Part shown: positions 6,501-8,088 of the stretch, one piece after another
Layout: every line of letters starts with the position of its first letter
Numbering within the stretch: position 1 is the stretch's first letter
Assembly (NCBI GenBank): GCA_905235315.1
Contig: CAJOLG010000072.1
Coordinates: 1 to 8,088 of the forward strand
Source of the DNA: an uncultured Solobacterium sp.
GTDB lineage: Bacteria; Bacillota_I; Bacilli_A; Erysipelotrichales; Erysipelotrichaceae
DNA: 8,088 bases
Direction: 5' to 3'
The notes under the pieces: model-generated
Seen by the model: the letters and a program-made list of their open reading frames with translations, nothing else
The model's database searches: none
What the model was told of the DNA's origin: nothing
Made by a program: the position numbers and the translations under genes

Positions 6501-6573
6501 TGGGGTATAGCCAAGCGGTAAGGCAACTGGCTCTGAACCAGTCATTTCGGGAGTTCGAATCTCTCTACCCCAG
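6501..6573 (+). tRNA. tRNA-Gln, anticodon CUG
   Basis: The cloverleaf is complete. The acceptor arms are TGGGGTA (6501-6507) and TACCCCA (6566-6572) with discriminator G6573. The D arm is GCC/GGC. The anticodon stem is ACTGG/CCAGT with loop CTCTGAA, giving anticodon CTG at positions 34-36, which reads CAG (Gln). The T arm is GGGAG/CTCTC around TTCGAAT, with one G-U pair. The first pair is U1-A72, typical of tRNA-Gln. The 3' CCA is not encoded and must be added by the nucleotidyltransferase. Confidence 0.95.
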
Positions 6574-6581
6574 CTGAAATT

Positions 6582-6608
6582 CATCCTGGCTTCTGCAGGA
6601 TGTTTTTT
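6582..6608 (+). terminator. Rho-independent terminator of the tRNA gene
   Basis: CATCCTG (6582-6588) pairs with CAGGATG (6596-6602) around a seven-base loop, followed directly by six Ts (6603-6608). It lies nine bases after the tRNA and makes the tRNA a single-gene transcript. Confidence 0.82.
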
Positions 6609-6635
6609 ATTTAAGAAGGATCGTAAAATCCGCTT

Positions 6636-6641
6636 TATAAT
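6636..6641 (+). promoter_or_regulatory. -10 box of the nicotinamidase/DUF554/HD operon
   Basis: A perfect TATAAT lies 28 bases before the start codon of the hydrolase gene, giving a short leader. No convincing -35 box is seen 16-18 bases upstream (sequence near AAGAAG). A GGGAGG ribosome binding site follows at 6658-6663. Confidence 0.42.
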
Positions 6642-6669
6642 AAATTAGATGTATTGAGGGAGGCGGTAT

Positions 6670-7206
6670 ATGAAACGGTTGCTTGTGGTTGTGGATATGC
6701 AGAAAGACTTTGTGGACGGCAGTCTCGGTACGAAAGAGGCTGCTGCGATTCTTCCTGCGGTGAAAAGGAAAATCGAATCGTATCCCGACGGATGCGTTTA
6801 TGCGACACTCGACACACATCAGAAGGATTATCTTTCGACGAATGAAGGAAGGCATCTTCCGGTGGAGCACTGCATTGAAGGTACAGAAGGATGGCGGATT
6901 CATCCGGAAATCGCCGATTCTCTGAAACGGGCAGTATTTGTGACCAAACCTACCTTTGGCTCGCTGACCCTGATGGAGATGCTGAAAGAGGAAAATGAAA
7001 AAGAACCGGTTGAAATCGAGCTGGTTGGTCTCTGCACGGATATCTGTGTCATCAGTAATGCGCTTCTTCTCAAAGCCGCAATGCCGGAAATCGATATTAC
7101 CGTAGATGCATCCTGCTGTGCCGGTGTTACTCCCGAAAAACATGAAGCAGCACTTGAAACCATGCGCTCCTGCCAGATAAAGGTGATCGATGGGTACAAT
7201 CATTAA
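6670..7206 (+). CDS. pncA: Isochorismatase-family cysteine hydrolase, probable nicotinamidase
   Basis: The 178-residue protein fits the small cysteine hydrolase fold. Nicotinamidase converts nicotinamide to nicotinate and ammonia in NAD salvage, in the cytoplasm. The triad is visible as Asp9 (VVDMQKDF), Lys93 (TKPTFGS) and Cys126 (CTDICV). The metal site typical of nicotinamidases, but absent from many other isochorismatase-like hydrolases, is suggested by Asp48 and His50 (LDTH) and His67 in PVEHCIEGTEGW, which resembles the HC.GT motif of PncA. The length is a little shorter than E. coli PncA but normal for Gram-positive forms. The start has GGGAGG at 6658-6663. The 3' end overlaps the next gene by 17 bases. 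A related amidase specificity is possible, so the symbol is moderately supported. Confidence 0.78.
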   Translation: MKRLLVVVDMQKDFVDGSLGTKEAAAILPAVKRKIESYPDGCVYATLDTHQKDYLSTNEGRHLPVEHCIEGTEGWRIHPEIADSLKRAVFVTKPTFGSLTLMEMLKEENEKEPVEIELVGLCTDICVISNALLLKAAMPEIDITVDASCCAGVTPEKHEAALETMRSCQIKVIDGYNH

Positions 7207-7900
7207 CTGTGCCGCTATAGTCCTTGCGGGGCTGATCGGCACCAAGCTGGGAGAGCGTATTCCGCCGCGGATGCGGGAAACGATTCTCAAGGCAAACGGC
7301 GCTGCTGTGATTGCGCTCGGGCTTGCCGGGATGCTGGGGAAAATGCTTGTGATTGAAAACGGCGCACTTACTTCGGTCGGCACGCTGAATCTGATTTTTT
7401 CGGTTTGTCTCGGGGCCGCCGTCGGCGCATGGGTAGATCTTGAACAGAAACTGGAACAATTTGGGGAGTATCTGAAAATGAAGACCGGAAGTACCGGAGA
7501 TGCTGGTTTTACCGATGCGTTTGTGACCGCTTCGCTTACCGTATGTATCGGTGCGATGGCAATTGTCGGATCCATCGAAGAAGGAATCACCGGAGATATG
7601 TCGATCCTGATTTCAAAAGCGATTCTTGATTTTGTGATCATTCTGGTAATGGCATCTTCCATGGGGAAAGGCGTTCTGTTTTCGTTTATTCCGGTTGGAA
7701 TCTTACAGGGAAGCGTCACAGTTCTTGCCCATGCGGCAGCCGGTTTCTTTACCGTCCCAGTATTAAATTCCCTGTCGATGACCGGATCCCTGATTATTTC
7801 TCTGATCGGCGTCAATCTGCTGTTCGGCAAAACAATCAGTACGGCGAATCTGCTTCCTGCGCTGCTGTTTACGGTTCTGTTTACGCTGTTCGGGGTATAA
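7190..7900 (+). CDS. DUF554-family integral membrane protein (YdfK/YqgA-like)
   Basis: The 236-residue protein is strongly hydrophobic and carries the features of DUF554: an N-terminal MGTIINCAAIVLAGLIGTKLGERIP, a GLAGMLGKML segment, an SVCLGAAVGAWVDLEQKLEQFG segment, and the central FVTASLTVCIGAMAIVGSIEEGITGD stretch that marks the family. About six or seven membrane segments are likely. Function is not established; a transporter role is often guessed. The start codon is inside the end of the preceding gene (17-base overlap), with AAAGGTG just upstream, so the two genes are probably co-translated. The next gene begins one base after its stop. The family call is secure; the role is unknown. 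Confidence 0.88.
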   Translation: MGTIINCAAIVLAGLIGTKLGERIPPRMRETILKANGAAVIALGLAGMLGKMLVIENGALTSVGTLNLIFSVCLGAAVGAWVDLEQKLEQFGEYLKMKTGSTGDAGFTDAFVTASLTVCIGAMAIVGSIEEGITGDMSILISKAILDFVIILVMASSMGKGVLFSFIPVGILQGSVTVLAHAAAGFFTVPVLNSLSMTGSLIISLIGVNLLFGKTISTANLLPALLFTVLFTLFGV

Positions 7901-7901
7901 A

Positions 7902-8088
7902 ATGATCGATCTCTATAAGGATTATTACGTTCCGGAGTATGTGAACAGGGCAATGCGCTCCGCGGCCATGAAACGGATTGAGGAAGTGGAGATGAACTGC
8001 GGTATGGCTTATACCTCATTTCCGCTGTTTGTGAAGGGAGAAAACTACAGCAGGGCACAGCACAGCCGGAATGTCAGTGTGCTTGTAT
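7902..8088 (+). CDS. HD-domain protein, N-terminal part (cut by window edge)
   Basis: The frame is open from the ATG at 7902 to the right edge, giving 62 codons. The start follows the DUF554 stop by one base, with GGGG at 7892-7895 as a modest ribosome binding site, so it belongs to the same operon. The motif FVKGENYSRAQHSRNVSVLV (residues 43-62) resembles the first-histidine region of HD-superfamily phosphohydrolases, in which SR.EHS precedes a hydrophobic helix; His54 would be the first metal ligand. The HD pair itself would lie past the edge. Substrate is unknown; a nucleotide or a related phosphate ester is typical of the superfamily. Confidence 0.68.
   Translation, partial: MIDLYKDYYVPEYVNRAMRSAAMKRIEEVEMNCGMAYTSFPLFVKGENYSRAQHSRNVSVLV

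Noticed and set aside
6607..8058. Minus-strand open frame of 483 codons opposite the nicotinamidase and DUF554 genes
   Set aside because: It is antisense to two recognisable protein families, has a Ser/Pro/Arg-rich composition typical of shadow frames, and no family motif or ribosome site.
1..8088. CRISPR array or prophage attachment site at the tRNA gene
   Set aside because: No regularly spaced repeats occur, and no integrase or repeated tRNA 3' end is seen around 6501-6573.

Overview
The window looks like a chromosomal segment of a low-to-moderate GC Gram-positive bacterium (Bacillota; possibly Erysipelotrichia or a clostridial relative, a low-confidence guess). Supporting signs are strong AGGAGG-type ribosome binding sites, TATAAT-type promoters, T-tailed hairpin terminators, a FemABX/MurM-type peptidyltransferase, a tRNA-Gln gene without encoded CCA and a DUF554 protein. 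No species can be named from the sequence.

Layout. (1) Positions 1 to about 1372 hold the transposase end of an IS110-family insertion sequence on the minus strand. It runs off the left edge. A roughly 290-base structured non-coding stretch upstream of the transposase start is in the place where IS110 elements encode their bridge RNA. (2) Positions 1424-4264 are a minus-strand operon: a promoter, gltX (glutamyl-tRNA synthetase), then a FemABX-type peptidyltransferase that overlaps gltX by four bases (ATGA), closed by a strong terminator. (3) Positions 4311-6416 are a divergent plus-strand unit. It has a leader with two mutually exclusive hairpins (attenuator-like), a 60-residue peptide with a double-glycine leader, and a 595-residue membrane sensor phosphatase (Cache-like outer domain, HAMP, PP2C/SpoIIE), then a terminator. 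(4) Positions 6460-6608 are a tRNA-Gln(CUG) gene with its own promoter and terminator. (5) Positions 6636-8088 are a tight plus-strand cluster: a nicotinamidase-like hydrolase, a DUF554 membrane protein overlapping it by 17 bases, and the first 62 codons of an HD-domain protein cut by the right edge.

How the genes may work together. gltX and the peptidyltransferase share one message and are translationally coupled, which joins tRNA charging to a family that uses aminoacyl-tRNA to build peptidoglycan cross-bridges. The most unusual part is the peptide/phosphatase pair: a secretable-looking peptide encoded directly before, and in frame with, a receptor-like phosphatase, under a possible transcription attenuator. 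No exporter, kinase, anti-sigma factor or sigma factor is visible here, so signalling by the peptide is a hypothesis.
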